Part shown: piece by piece, positions 13,301 through 24,850 of the stretch
How positions within the stretch are numbered: the stretch's first letter is position 1
How the letters are laid out: the number at the start of each line of letters is the position of its first letter
Source of the DNA: Maylandia zebra
Lineage: Eukaryota > Chordata > Actinopteri > Cichliformes > Cichlidae
Length of the DNA stretch: 64,000 bases
Direction of reading: 5' to 3'
Assembly (NCBI RefSeq): GCF_041146795.1
Contig: NC_135174.1
Coordinates: forward strand, 22,654,878-22,718,877
Position numbers and translations under genes: made by a program
Notes under the pieces: generated by a model
Database searches by the model: none
Seen by the model: only the letters and a program-made list of their open reading frames with translations
What the model was told of the DNA's origin: nothing

Positions 13301-16300
13301 CGCAGGTGTTTTGAGTTGAGTGCTGACAACAACCCATCCTTGTTCTCTTTAGTCCAGAATATGCTGTGTCAATGATTTTAGAAAAAGAATATACAATTTC
13401 AATTTGTCTGACCACAGAACAATTTTCCAATTTGCCTCAGTCCTTTTCAAATAAGCATCGCCTAGACCTAACAGCATAAAGGAGGACAAGTAGGTGAGTT
13501 TTCTTACTTCCAGAAAAGCAGAGCCAGTGGCAGCTTAAAAATCAAAACGTGAAATGTGACCATGAGAACTTCGCAAGAAGTTCTCAACTTATGTAAACAT
13601 TTACCACTAAGCCTCAGCACCCTTTTTTTTTAAAGCACATAAGGCGCTTGTCCATATGCAACAACAGCCTATTAAGTAACAAAATATCTGCATCTGAGTG
13701 GCCATCCTATCTGGAATACACTGTCAGATATCACATGAGAGTAAAGGAAGTCTGGTGGAATCAGTGTGACCCATGGTGAAAAAGGGGGATAAAGTGGAAG
13801 AGCTATTACAGTGAAGAGAGGGTGGAGCACTGCTAAGAGGAACAGTCATGACAGGAGCACATAGAGGCTGTTCCTCAGGTCTTCAAGGGACATGTGGGAG
13901 AATAGGAGGACAGAAAGACAAGGCTCCTGCCAAAGCAGTGAGGTATGGGTGTGATGTGAATGATGGGTAGCTGTACAGGTGCTGTGGCGATTGTGAAGTG
14001 GAGACTATAGCTGCTGAGGGTGAACTACTGCTGAACCTTTGGATGGCCGACAAAACAGATCTTCCGATGTTTTCAGCTAAATCGCTGGACATGCTGGTAG
14101 GCAAGAAGTGAAGCAGCAATATTTAACACTTAGATTTAACATTTAAAATTTTGTTTTAAATATAAAAAGTTACAAATATTTTACTAAATGTTGTAAAAAA
14201 AAAAGACTGGAAAAAACATGTTTTTGTAAGGTTTTGAGCTAAATGTGGAGAAATGTTGCCGTTAATTTCAGCATGTTTCACTTTACAAATGGTGCCCCAT
14301 AATCCTTGAACCTTCCCCCAGAGAGAGAAACTTTCACAACAGGATTGTCTACAGAAACATGATTTAAACATCCATAGCTTGGTTTCAGGGCACACATTAA
14401 GTGTACATGACTGCAAAGCAAATGTGTTAAATTTAGTTATGTGGTGGAGCAGAGCGTTCTCACTCCCGAGGCGTAACATGTCGACGTTTTGTCACGTCCC
14501 GCGGCGTTCCTGAGGAACGCGAAAGGAGACCTTCGGCGTTCTTATGGTACGCGGCGGGTTATTGCTGGAATCCAGTGCAATGACGCTCCCGCGGTAGTAG
14601 ACGTTCCAGCCCTGTATTCCAGCCCTAAACCTAACCTTATCCCTAGCCCTGACCATAACCTTATTCCTGACCTTAACCAGGACTTTAATGATGCTGCATT
14701 CACATTTCTCCCTGAACAACCCGTTCTCACTCCCAAAGCGTAACATTTTACGCTAGGTGACAAATCGTCACCATATTACGTTTTCGGCTACCCACCACGT
14801 TCCTAAATGACGACCTCGGAAAAAGAGGAAATATGAGAACCGTCTGGACTGAACCTACACATGTTCGCTCTTTTTCTTCAAATCGCTTAGAAACACGCTA
14901 TTTAACATCATTAAAGTCCTGGATAAGGTCAGGAATAAGGTTATGGTCAGGGCTAGGGATAAGGTTAGGTTTAGGGCTGGAATACAGGGCTGGAACGTCT
15001 ACTACCGCGGGAGCGTCATTGCACTGGATTCCAGCAATAACCCGCCGCGTACCATAAGAACGCCGAAGGTCTCCTTTCGCGTTCCTCAGGAACGCCGCGG
15101 GACGTGACAAAACGTCGACATGTTACGCCTCGGGAGTGAGAACGCTCTGCCCTGAAGTACAGACTGACTCTGGGTTAACACTTTAAGTCCTCACAACTCT
15201 CTGGTTGCTTTGGAACTAATCCTAGACTCGGAGGCAGCAAGTTCAGTCACGCAAAAAACAGAGTTAACAGCCTCAGAGGGGATTACTGTCTCTTTGGACT
15301 CTGCTAGTTGAAAAGCACAGTGGGTTTTGGAATGATATTCAGAACTCCCCATCTTCCCCCACTAGAAACAGTCTTTGACATTGAATCAACAGGGTTTTCA
15401 GTAGAGTCAGATGCCAAATTAACACAAACAGAAGCAAAAACATAATTGTTAACGGCAGAACTAGATCACAGCATCAGAGTTGACTGTCTCCTGATTGGTG
15501 ATTTCAGTACTGGAGCTAAACAGTTCAGAAATATGACCCCTATTATTTTCAAGGGAACGAATTCAGTCTTTGAGTTCATAACATAATCACAATCGTCATT
15601 GCTGCTATCCTGACCAGGAACGCTGAAACCAGGCGAATCGTCCATGTTGAAAGCAGCCAACCCCTACTCACTCTCTTGATTCTACATCTAAGGGTCTGGA
15701 GTAAATATCAGAAATACTCACTACTAGACGGTTCGTGGACAACAACACCACCGGTGGCGTTAGGTGTGTTGCAGCAGGGACACATGGAAAAGTTTCAGGA
15801 CACCAGCCCTCGATGATTGGAGTTTGAGACCCCTGCGCTACACTATATGTGCGTACCATATTTTGTGCCGTAATCTGTTTTCATTTGCTCTCATACAGGA
15901 CAGACAAGGACAAAGAGACTAAAAGTCCTTATCTCTTAATTCACTGGTATGGTTGGGTCGAATACACATATGAGCAGGTGGTGACAACTGCCTGCAGGAT
16001 GCGTGTCTACAAATTTCCCTTTGACATTCAAAGGTGCAACATCTCCTTCAAGTCTATCATGCATTCTGGTGAGTCAATATCAAGTTCTACTTACATGTGT
16101 TTTTCGTACTCTCATATATATAAACCATGAAATATCACAACACATAGTCCTTTGTTCATCTGCTCACATTTATTTTTCTATTCCATTTTAGATAATGAAA
16201 TAGAATTAATTTACAACAAAAACAATAAATCATTGACAACTTTGACACGCAGCATGATGTGGACCCAGTACGAGTGGACATTCGAGGACTTGACACCCAC

Positions 16301-18169
16301 AAACAAATCAAGCATTATGTATCCACATCAAACTGTAATTATTTACACGGTAAGTACTTCTTAACCTCTTAGGTCCTGGCGTCCACATATTGGGACATCA
16401 CATTTTAGGTTTAGACCACAATACTAAATTTTGCAAAGATTTCCAAATAGCAAAGAGAAATTAAAAATGCATGCCATGAAAGGGTTTGGGTCTTAGGAGG
16501 TTAAAGCAGAAACACAGATGTGGAAATTGAGTCATTAGCCACATTTTAATAACATTTGTAATGAAAACAAAATTGCAGTTTGTTTTGAAAGGGTTTTAAA
16601 AACTCAGCAAAAAAGTTGTTTTCCTTGTGGTTTCGTTCCCCCTGAAGCATACACAGCATTTATTGGACAAGTACTAGATTTCTTTATCCTCCTAACCCTC
16701 TTTTAAGTACAATCTAAAAAGGCCTGCAGCCACTTACCACATCCTCAGCACATCATGGCTTATACTGTAAACTTGCTGTTCCATACAGAAGATTATCAAA
16801 GTTTACTCCTGCTATGCTGGGAAAAAAAAACACATCTGTATCCAATAAAACTTTAAAGCAAAGCATTTGTCCTTGTATTACAAACATTATTTTATGTTAT
16901 TATAAGTTATTGGTCATATTTGATAAGTTCTTAGAGGAGACACAATTGCAGGCAGCACAAGAAACCAACAACAGCTAAAAGGCAATAAGGAATTCTTTAT
17001 TATTATTATTATTATTATTATTATATTTTATTGCACAGATCACGATGAGAAGGAGGTCAGTCCTCTACATTGCCAATTTCATTTCTCCAGTGCTCTTCTT
17101 CTTGGTTCTGGACTTGGCCTCTTTCCTGATCCCAGATGCTGGAGGCGAGAAACTCAGCTTCAAGGTCACTGTCCTGCTCGCTGTCACAGTGTTGCAGCTT
17201 ATTCTGAATGACATTCTGCCCAGCACTTCAAAAAAGGTTCCACTTATAGGTAACAAAGTGGGGTTTATTTGACTGAATGCATTAATAAATTACATTACTG
17301 ACATAGTCTGCTCTCCTCAGCTATCTACTGCATTGGGACTTTTACCCTGATGCTGCTCAGCCTCCTGGAGACTATTGTGATGATGTATCTGATTGAGAAA
17401 GACTCTGCAGCCCATCACAATGAGACAGATGAAGAGCAAAACCTGAGTGTAAATTGTGGAGACAAATGGTGCAAAGCCAACTTCTGTGTTAGAGGTGAGA
17501 TTATCTAAACTCATGAAAACAGGTTTATCTTTAGTTATGGTTAAAATACCCACACATTAACATTAGCATTTACATGCCATTTAAATCTATCATTTTAATT
17601 GTGTACCCTTAATCATTTTGTCTTATATCCTCCCAGGAATAAAATCCAGTGACTGTGCATCTGTTTGTGATGAAAGTGCCGATGAAACACAATCTGTGAC
17701 TGAAAAGGTGAGACTTTAGCTACACTTTAAAGGGCTATTTATTTAAAGTGAAGTATAAAAATCATTGAGCTTGCATTTGAGAAATTACTTAGAGAAAGAG
17801 ATCAAGATGTTTGTTTGTATATTAGTAGAAAACCCTTTTATTTCAGTCACAATGGAAACAAACCATTGTGTCAAATGTAGTAGCAGTCAGTGGCCTAAAT
17901 TTGTTGATAACTTTCTTTAAAATGTAAAAACAAAACTTTTGCAGAGAAGCAGCGACAAGCTGACAGAGGTGTCCCTTGGTCTTGAACAAGTCTCAGATGA
18001 ACTGAGAAAGATTGGGAAAACAATAAGTCTGCTCAGCAGTAACGAGAAGGAAGAGAAGTTCGGATACTGGGCCAGAATGGTAAAAAAAATCAACAGGGCT
18101 TACTTCATTTTTTATGTCACAGCAGTCACTGTATTTTTGTCAGTTCTTGTTTCAAGGTGGACCAGCTGA
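4302..18169 (+). CDS. Gene 1: 5-HT3-receptor-like Cys-loop channel
   Basis: Exons: 4302-4338, 6872-6937, 11923-12086, 12689-12733, 12867-12976, 15899-16068, 16192-16349, 17039-17249, 17321-17494, 17637-17707, 17945-18169. All introns are GT-AG, phases join, and the product is 476 aa, as expected for a 5-HT3 subunit. It is a predicted pentameric cation channel subunit of the plasma membrane. Seen in order: hydrophobic signal peptide (MITGFF), loop D W101, WMPD at 132-135, Cys-loop C173-C187 with FPFD, M1 from about 258, M2 with E287 (-1'), L297 (9') and D308 (20'), M3, a cytoplasmic loop with an amphipathic helix, and M4. The loop B aromatic is Ile194. Exon 9 adds a cysteine-bearing insert that gene 2 lacks. 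An alternative exon 2 lies at 10904-10969. An AATAAA at 18175-18180 may be the poly(A) signal. The exact subunit orthology (htr3a-like or zacn-like) is not settled. Confidence 0.9.
6705..6862 (+). repeat. Fish interspersed repeat ending at exon 2a
   Basis: The run from the tgctcacaggcggtcac part through the ttctctatattattgtag and gatttggtgctatataaata parts to the end aattgaat is a common fish dispersed repeat. It ends about 14 bases before the exon 2a acceptor AG at 6870-6871. A sister copy at 10735-10888 sits in the same position before exon 2b. Genes 2 and 3 lack it before their exon 2. Confidence 0.65.
7490..7705. mobile_element. Palindromic non-autonomous DNA element
   Basis: Both ends carry a cctgcaggttttaga-type segment in inverted orientation, and the right end finishes in gttgcccacccctg. 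This is a recurrent fish hAT-like miniature element. The left terminus is degraded. A 100-base fragment of the same family is at about 15735-15838. Confidence 0.55.
8077..8124. mobile_element. 48-bp hAT micro-element with perfect target duplication
   Basis: The element starts tagagatggaccgat and ends in the inverted atcggtccaactcta, with almost nothing between the two termini. It is flanked by CTTCTTAC at 8069-8076 and 8125-8132, a perfect 8-bp duplication as made by hAT transposases. The termini match the 1369-bp element at 20193-21561. Confidence 0.85.
8390..8620 (-). repeat. Dispersed hairpin repeat family, copy
   Basis: This is the same family as 29630-29865 and 52600-52960. It has the tcatcacttatccaaatgact segment, then a cataatgactgaaac and a gatcaacaaccactgatc part. 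The hairpin with GTTTC (GAAAC on the minus strand) is at 8418-8450. A further relative of the hairpin is at about 8960-9005. The next few hundred bases up to 10240 contain a repeat piece at 9170-9330 and no exon. Confidence 0.45.
10500..10725 (+). repeat. Dispersed repeat with GA-rich run
   Basis: The segment contains a gaga-rich purine run (about 10615-10650) and ends in gacacgggggccatgacag, a phrase typical of fish dispersed repeats. No coding signal is visible. Confidence 0.35.
10735..10888 (+). repeat. Fish interspersed repeat ending at exon 2b
   Basis: This is the second copy of the repeat at 6705-6862. It starts in the tttttccttaccactgc phrase and ends in aactgaat, about 15 bases before the exon 2b acceptor. 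Its presence beside both exon 2 copies shows that repeat and exon were duplicated together. Confidence 0.65.
10904..10969 (+). CDS. Gene 1 alternative exon 2b
   Basis: This 66-base exon has a tctgctag acceptor and a gtaatg donor, both good. Length and phases (1 and 1) match exon 2a at 6872-6937. The two encode 22-residue N-terminal segments that differ at seven positions; both begin GGNASS and contain an NET glycosylation site. Either exon, or both in series, would keep the frame, so the pair could be mutually exclusive, tandemly included, or one could be unused. The downstream intron starts are also similar (gtaatgaa). Confidence 0.7.
11535..11846 (+). pseudogene. Non-LTR retrotransposon reverse transcriptase fragment
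   Basis: The translation shows the RT palm landmarks CFVDLEKAFDRVPR, then WGVLREYGV, and after a frame change GLRQGCSLSPILF. The frameshift falls near 11750. Both ends of the element are missing. The piece lies in gene 1 intron 2, in the gene's own orientation, and stops about 76 bases before exon 3. Confidence 0.8.
12327..12358 (+). repeat. (AAAC)n microsatellite
   Basis: A short perfect run of AAAC units in gene 1 intron 3. Confidence 0.8.
14449..15150. mobile_element. Foldback element with 245-bp inverted arms
   Basis: The arms at 14449-14693 and 14906-15150 are reverse complements with a single mismatch seen, separated by a 212-bp loop. The outer ends read gcagagcgttctcactcc. The loop contains a further diverged copy of this end (ccgttctcactccc near 14720). 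Identical 70-84 codon frames on opposite strands of the two arms are by-products of the symmetry. It lies in gene 1 intron 5. No target duplication was identified and the superfamily is unknown. Confidence 0.8.
15735..15840. mobile_element. Fragment of palindromic hAT-like element
   Basis: A caggacaccagccctcgatg segment followed by ggagtttgagacccctg matches the terminal part of the element at 7490-7705. It ends about 60 bases before gene 1 exon 6. Confidence 0.4.
16365..16500. mobile_element. 136-bp miniature element with TTAA target sites
   Basis: It is bounded by TTAA at 16361-16364 and 16501-16504, with imperfect inverted ends (CCTCTTAGGTCC and its partner TTAGGAGG). This fits a piggyBac-type miniature element. 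It starts only 15 bases into gene 1 intron 7. Confidence 0.6.
16998..17025 (+). repeat. (ATT)n microsatellite before gene 1 exon 8
   Basis: A run of ATT units ends about 14 bases before the exon 8 acceptor at 17037-17038 and forms part of its pyrimidine/T-rich tract. Confidence 0.7.
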
Positions 18170-19830
18170 AGTAAAATAAAATATGAATTCATTAAAAGAG
18201 ACAGAACTTATGTATTATTTATTTTTTTCATAAATGTCATTCATTTCAATCAGTCCGAAGAAAACAAATGTCCCATTGAGTACAGGTTGGTAAGGTGTTC
18301 ACTTCTTATATTTAGTGATCTATTTAGCATCATCAGAAATACAGACCCACAGCTGAAGAAAAAAATCAGATATTTAACAGTGATTTCTGCTCCACTTTAC
18401 TGTGGTGGTTTCAGAGCCCCAGCGTAACAAAAGCTGCAAGGAAATGACATTGTTATTTGTCGCATATTGTGTAGCATCAAAATTGTGAAATTCAGCATCA
18501 AAGGTTTGGTTTCAACCAGTTATGAGGTAAACTTGTGTAGTAGTCTTCATGACTATTTTCAGTGCTCCTTATCGCAATAGAAAAATTCCAACATTTAAAA
18601 CATTATTAAAATGTACATTTATATTTAAGGTGGTGCAGAATGACAAATTATATCAGATGATGATATTAAACTGTCTATTGTTTTATATTATACTTAATTC
18701 TTCATTTTGTGCTGTGTAAAAACAGTAATGTGATCCTTTGCCCTCCAGCCGAACATCTTCGAGTTTAACTTAGTCAAAATGCCAGATAGTTGCTGTGCTA
18801 TCAGATGCACTAACTAGCATTTATTTAAAGCTGTCACAAGAACATCAAGTTCAGCAACAGCATATGAGACACCCAGCTAACCCTGCCTTACAGCCCCTAT
18901 CACACGAATCCCTGCTTTTACCTGACACTGAAAAAATACTTGATCAACTTTATGTTATGGCACAACATTAATGTGAAAATGAATACTACCGGAACATTTC
19001 TGGCTATACAATGTAAATGTCCAGGTCAGCAAAATGTAAGATTTATGTGTGGTAACTGTTTAAGCTAGCTATGTAGCATTTATCTTTGCTTTAAAGATAA
19101 GCTGTTTCTTTTTCTTTACTTCCCACATGGCGATATTATTTACCCATTATTTACAGATGGAAAATATATGTAGCCAGGGCTGGACTGATAATCTGTGATA
19201 TCAGGCATTGTCCCGCAGGACCGGCACACTTTTTATACGTATATATCTGAATTTACAGAAAATGCACTATATTTAATGTATGCTTTTATTGCAATATGAG
19301 ACCATATCACACAGCTTTATATTTCTACTCCTTAGCCTTTAAATGATTTTCTTGTAATTATGGTGGACCTCATGTCCAATTTAAATTACATTTATTCTTT
19401 GCTTTTTGCAGTCAAAAATAATGTTTCAATATATATTTAGGACATATATACATGTTTAATGTTCAGTAAGCTTCACCACAAGCCTCTCAGAACCTACAGC
19501 CCCTTTATGCACCTGCATGCTTTTGTTTAAATAATTATTGCACACTTTCTGTAAATCCAATCAACTTCATTTCACTTCTGAAATATCACTGTGTGTGTCT
19601 CCTATATGATATATTTAACTGACATTTTTTATTGTAACAACCAACGATTTATACAGGAAAATAATGATTATTAACAAGGTTGCCCAAACTTTGGCATCCC
19701 ACTGTATTAGTAAACTTATATCTTAACATATAAGGAAATTAATGTATGCTTAATTATTTCTATTTCTTGCTTCTTGGCAACAAATCTTATACTGCTCAAA
19801 GCTTGTTTATGTCCCCTGAAATGGTCCCAC
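18170..19830. other. Gene 1 3' flank, no gene seen
   Basis: AT-rich sequence without a convincing exon. A fish-repeat phrase (cagggctggactgataatc) starts near 19180. The gene 1 3' UTR should lie at the left end. Confidence 0.4.
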
Positions 19831-19839
19831 ATTTGTAAG

Positions 19840-21990
19840 TGGGTTGAGCAGCAGAGTTGGTTATGTGGATTATGTTCAAACTGGGAGCACAGACACTCCT
19901 AGAGTGGTTATCTTATGTCTGTTCCAAGCATTCCACATTTGACTGATTTGTCCTATGGCCTGTGCCATTCAAGTTGATGTTCTGCAAAGCCAAGTTGCAG
20001 TATTATTTGGAGTAAGCCCTACAGATTTGCAGTCAAAGTTTACAGGACGACATGGCTGACAGCTCTCTATCCAGACAATTTGAAAGACACTGCACACAGT
20101 CAATCTCCGATCTCGTAGGGATGGCAGGAGGCCTGCCATGACTGCCGTTCACCATCAGGTTTATCCAGTGTCTGCAACATGTGCACTGGAATTAGAGATG
20201 GACCGATCCGATATTACGTATCGGTATCGGTCCGACACTGACCTAAATTACTGGATCGGATATCGGAGAAAAATAAAAAATGTAATCCGATCCATTAAAT
20301 ATCACGAAAGCACCTCACAAAACTTGCAACACGCCGTAACTCACCTCAGAACGTTAGCACGTCGGAGCAGTATGCATCACGTGATAGAGCGGCTGTGGCA
20401 TGCGGGACCTGTCGGTGGTCTGGATAGCATTTGGAGCTTCGCTAGCAACCCAGCATTTCATCTCCGATAAAGTTATCCCCGAGAGAAGTAAAGCAAGTTT
20501 GTAAGTCCATCTCTGAATGTTTGTAAAGCATTCCTGCGTTAAGCTTAACAAACGACTGCCTCTTCTTGCTGCTACTTCGATCATGAAACTGCTTAACGAT
20601 CAGCTGATCGGCTTTTCTGTCGCGAGTCCGTGTCTCTAGTTTGCTTTTGGCCCACTTTGCACCAGAAAGAGGAAACCAGCGGCTGAACAACAGCAGCACG
20701 TTTAAGCTTGATCAGCTGTTGTTAGAATGTATTTAATATTAGTTTCTACTCGAGGATCTTTTTCTACGTAGCTGACGGCTGGTAACTGTGCAGGGGCGGA
20801 TCTAGCAAAGTTTAGCCAGGGGGGCCGATAGGGCATTAACAGGGACAAGGGGGCACAAAGACATACTTTTCTTTCTTATTCTCATTTAAAATGTCTAGCT
20901 TTTAATAAATAATTATCTGACAGCCAAAGTTTTAATTTGATGCAAAATGAATAGAAGTCCATTACTGTATATAGTGACTATTAAGTCTAATATATATACC
21001 CTAGTAAGCTATAGTACTTTTTCCTTTGGGAAGGTACCATCTGTGCAGTCTGCAATTTTGTTGAAGAAAGATGTTGAATCTATTTAATATTTCTTGAAAA
21101 ATAATTGATTTCTGTGCATTTTTTTTCACACTGCATCAAATTAAGGTTGATTACGTCGATTAAGCATCATGAGGTGGCGCGTGAGGGGTGGTTCCCTATT
21201 TTTTATTTATTTATTTTTGTTGTTGCTGGGAGTTGGAACCCTATTAGTTAGGTTGCTTAATATTTATGCTAAGTACTCTTTAAAATACCAGAATAGGGAG
21301 GATGGTGCAGGTTTAAGTTTATTAGATTGATCAGAATTGCTGAACTATGAAATATTTTTTTTGCATACAGGTATAACAGAATAGCTTTAGTGTAGTTGTT
21401 GTTTTAAACTTGAGTATGAACTTATACAAAATGCAGCAAGATATTTAAAAAACAGTTTTGTTGATTAAAAAACACTATATCGGATTCATATCGGTATCGG
21501 CAGATATCCAAATTTATGATATCGGTATCGGACATAAAAAAGTGGTATCGTGCCATCTCTAACTGGAATCTGAACATTTGGAAGAAAATTATGCTCAGCA
21601 ATGATTCCAGGGTGGAGAAGTGTGGAGAAGATGTGGAAAATGGAGTAACAGCTTTTGGCGGAGACAGTGTGATGGTGTGGGGCAGCATCTTCCTCACTGA
21701 ATAAACAAGGCTTGTCATCACCGGAGGCAATCTGAATGCAGAGAGATATCGAGATGAGGTTCTGCAACCAGTGGCGATGGCATATTTCCCCAATCTGGGA
21801 CCAAACTGATGACAGTGCTCGCCTCTGAAGAGCACGGCTATCAGAGGCTACCTCCAGAATTTGGGAGTGGTGATGATAGAAAGGACTGCCTGAAGTCCTG
21901 ACCTAATACCTATTGAACACGTATGGGATCAGCTTGGGCATGCTGTTCTTTCCAAAATCACCAACTGTGGCTGTACATGGCTCTCATGTT
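19840..21990 (+). pseudogene. Tc1/mariner transposase relic split by a hAT insertion
   Basis: Translated pieces left of 20193 and right of 21561 carry Tc1-family landmarks in order: DNA-binding half near 20030-20150, GGDSVMVWGSI near 21655, NAERYRDEVLQPV near 21735, and an IEHVWDQLG-like end near 21915. Stops and frameshifts are frequent. The break point is exactly the 1369-bp hAT element, so the Tc1 copy was already present when that element arrived. Confidence 0.75.
20193..21561. mobile_element. 1369-bp non-autonomous hAT element
   Basis: It starts tagagatggaccgatccgat and ends in the inverted tatcgtgccatctcta, with repeated atcggtatcgg subterminal motifs. The flanks ACTGGAAT at 20185-20192 and 21562-21569 are a perfect 8-bp duplication. 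No transposase-like frame was recognised inside. An internal piece near 20795-20860 (caggggcggatctagc) is another fish-repeat phrase, possibly nested. Confidence 0.9.
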
Positions 21991-22554
21991 ACTGAGCCCC
22001 CCATTTGATAAATTAATGAATTATTAAATTGCCAGTATGTCTTGTTTCTCCAGACTTCAATCAGACAATCCAATAAACAACACCAAACATAGAGTCAATA
22101 GCAGAATAAACTGTTTTGGCATTGGTAGAGAGAATTTTGGTGAGTTTGTAATGGGCACAACCCAAATACTAGACTTTACAGCTCAATCCAAATCCAAATG
22201 CATTTTCCTTACAAACATGGCACCATTTAAGGGGAAACAAACAGGCTTTCCTAGAGTATAAGATTTATCACCAACAGGAACTGTTACAATATAAGAAATA
22301 ATTAAGCAAAAATAAATGTATTTACTTTTTCTGCTAATTTTATATGCACACATAATGGATATTTTTGCATGTTTTACACCATAGATACATAACACATACT
22401 CATTTATGGCAACAGTTGCAGTAGTTAGCAATGTGTACCTGTTAAGTAATATACTGAGTGTTAATATTCTTCTGATCTTGATCTCAAATACACAATGTAT
22501 ATATTAAATATACTGAAAGTGTAGCTCTTTGAAGACTCGTAACTCATGTGTTGT

Positions 22555-22690
22555 GGGAATATAAAACAATATAGTTGATTCCTGTTGTAAATTCTACATT
22601 GACACCTGTAAACTATATAATTCATGTATTAGCATGATGGAATTAAAGTCATATTATTTGGTTCTAAATACATGTACAGAACATGTAGTC
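22555..22690 (+). repeat. Paralogue of gene 1 upstream region
   Basis: This segment matches about 1600-1740 over more than 100 bases, including the tagcatgatg and ttggttctaaa phrases. With the decayed block at 25400-26230 it marks a lost tandem copy of the gene 1 5' region. Confidence 0.5.
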
Positions 22691-23760
22691 TTGAGTCACT
22701 TCTGTGTTATTTTATTTCTCTCATTCCAAGAGGCTAAAGAATTGTTTAGCTTTCTGAAGATCTTTCAGAGTTTTTCTTTGGACTTTGGCTGCTTTTCCAC
22801 TTATTTTCAGTCCAGTCCTTAATGGACTGGTAGCTGATCATTTTCAGAATTAATGTGTTTTGTTAGTTTGCCACTTAATACTCAACTAAAAAAAAAAAAA
22901 AAAAAACTCAAGGGGAGAACTACTGCTACATTTACATATAGCATAGAACTTGGCAAAGATCCAATTTAATTTTAAATTGTATATTTAGACCCATTGTTGC
23001 TAGCAGCCTGTTCTCAAAAAAAAAATGCTCCAGATAACAGTTTGGCAGGTGTAAAACAGAAGCTTAAGTAATTGTGTTTTTGCCGAAAAAAGGTAATTCC
23101 CAAGAACCTAGTACTTGAAAACGTGGTATGGACAGACTTGTAAATCCAATTTTTAGATTGCAGTTGCTCAGAAAAGGTTAATCTTCCAGTCCAGTCTGGT
23201 AGTTAAAATCCAAGTGCAAACCTTTGATCTAAATATTTGTGTTCCTTTGTGTTTATAAATATTTTGATGAACTCAGACAAGTGGAAGTGGACAAAAAAAA
23301 AACAACAATCAACAATCTGACACAAACAGATGCATCAGGCACTTCAGTTGACCCATCTGCTATTTGCTGAAGTCTTATCTGAAATTGTCTCAGTGGAAGG
23401 GCAGCTGTCATGTCGATCTTAAATAGAAACAGGGAGAAGATAGTATGCCAAACTAAACAATAATATTTAGTGGAGCTCTATGCCGTGCTACCCAGAACAT
23501 GTGTGACTGGCAAAGAATTCATTTTTCGACCCAACAATGATCCCAGTCTCACTGTGAATGTAGCAAATGCACACCTTTACAGGGAACGCACACAACAGAA
23601 CACTATCAGTCCCAGATTGGTCTCTCTAGAGCACGGACCTAAACATTATTGAAGCAGTGTGGAATCATCCTGACAGAGAATTGACCCAAAAGCAGCCAAC
23701 ATCCAAAGAAGAGTTTTGAATGCACTTCAATGGTAACTGGACTCTTTCTTATATAGCAAT
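22690..23760 (+). pseudogene. Tc1-like element relic
   Basis: It shares phrases with the relic at 35490-36330 (tttcagtccagtc repeats, and a transposase end with a tgtggaatcatcctgacagagaa-type segment). The coding part is heavily broken. The downstream part near 23880-23950 carries a repeat phrase gggttagtatcttgcccaagga. Confidence 0.45.
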
Positions 23761-24359
23761 TATCTATCTCTATCTTAAAGCGATTTATACAACTTGCCTC
23801 ATTCACCCATTTACACCCATTCATACAAGCACTGTCTTTCTATGTAAGTGCTTTCTATCTATCTAATATCATATTCATACTACGATGAATGTATTGGAGA
23901 GCAACTCGGGGTTAGTATCTTGCCCAAGGATATTCGGCATGGAGACTGAGAGTAACGTATTCTGAATACTTTGGATTACTTAATATATTATCATGCTTTC
24001 TACAACTTAATGAATGTACTATTGCTGTGTGATTTATTACTTTTACTGAAGGTTACTCGTCATACCAATACCAACTACATTTTTAAATCTTAATATAAAA
24101 CGAATAACAGTAGGGTGGACAATAGGTAAGGCTGCACTTTTTGCAGCGATCTCGTATAGAAAACTATTCCGCACGTATATAAAACAGGTCTGTGGCTCCG
24201 AACCGTAAAGGCGTAAAACTGTAAAGGGACCATAAAACATGAGACGAGGTACTTTCAGAGAAAGAGAAGTACAACAAAATATGGCGCACACAGTCAGGAG
24301 ACTACCAAAGTAAAACAGGAAGTAATGCACAGAGATGCAGACAGACACAGAGGCTATGT

Positions 24360-24850
24360 CCCAATTCATAGGCCGCATGCTTCGGAGGCTGCATTTCCAG
24401 TCCAATCCAATTTTATTTATAAAGCACTTTAAAATACCCAGCACAGGACCAAAGTGCTGTAAAGAAAATAAGTTAAAAACAATAGAATAAAAGAAAACAG
24501 CAAAATTAAATAAATAAAACACATAATGCATAAAATTAAAACAGCCCTATATTAAAAGAAAAACAAGAGAAAACAGCATCAAATCAACTAAAAAACAACT
24601 AAAATAAAAATAAAAATAAAAACCAACATCTTACGGTGTCACATTTGAAGGCCGATTACGTCACAGCCAGGCGACGAAGGCTGTCCCAATTCGAAGGCTG
24701 CTTCAAATGCGGCCGAAAAATGCATCCTTCCTTTCCCCGAATTTGAAGAATGGGTCGGGTGTATCCTTTGTGGCCCAACCTATCCCAGAATTCTTTGCGC
24801 AGCCCAGCCAATTCCACTTTCCAACAATGGTGGCAGCTACTTAGTTTCTG
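24360..24850. repeat. Nested dispersed repeats
   Basis: Two halves of a repeat (ggccgcatgcttcggaggctg near 24370 and aatgcggccgaaaaatgcatcc near 24710) are separated by a second repeat starting ccaatccaattttatttata. No gene is visible. Confidence 0.4.

Noticed and set aside
14489-15110. Identical 70-84 codon frames on both strands
   Set aside because: By-product of the 245-bp inverted arms. No homology to a known protein is recognised.
17445-17456. Alternative donor GTAAAT within gene 1 exon 9
   Set aside because: It would end the exon in phase 0, whereas exon 10 needs phase 1. The donor at 17495 keeps the frame.
24043-24531. 162-codon minus-strand frame
   Set aside because: It crosses a dispersed repeat (ccaatccaattttatttata) and an A/T-rich run. 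It is hydrophobic and lacks any family signature.
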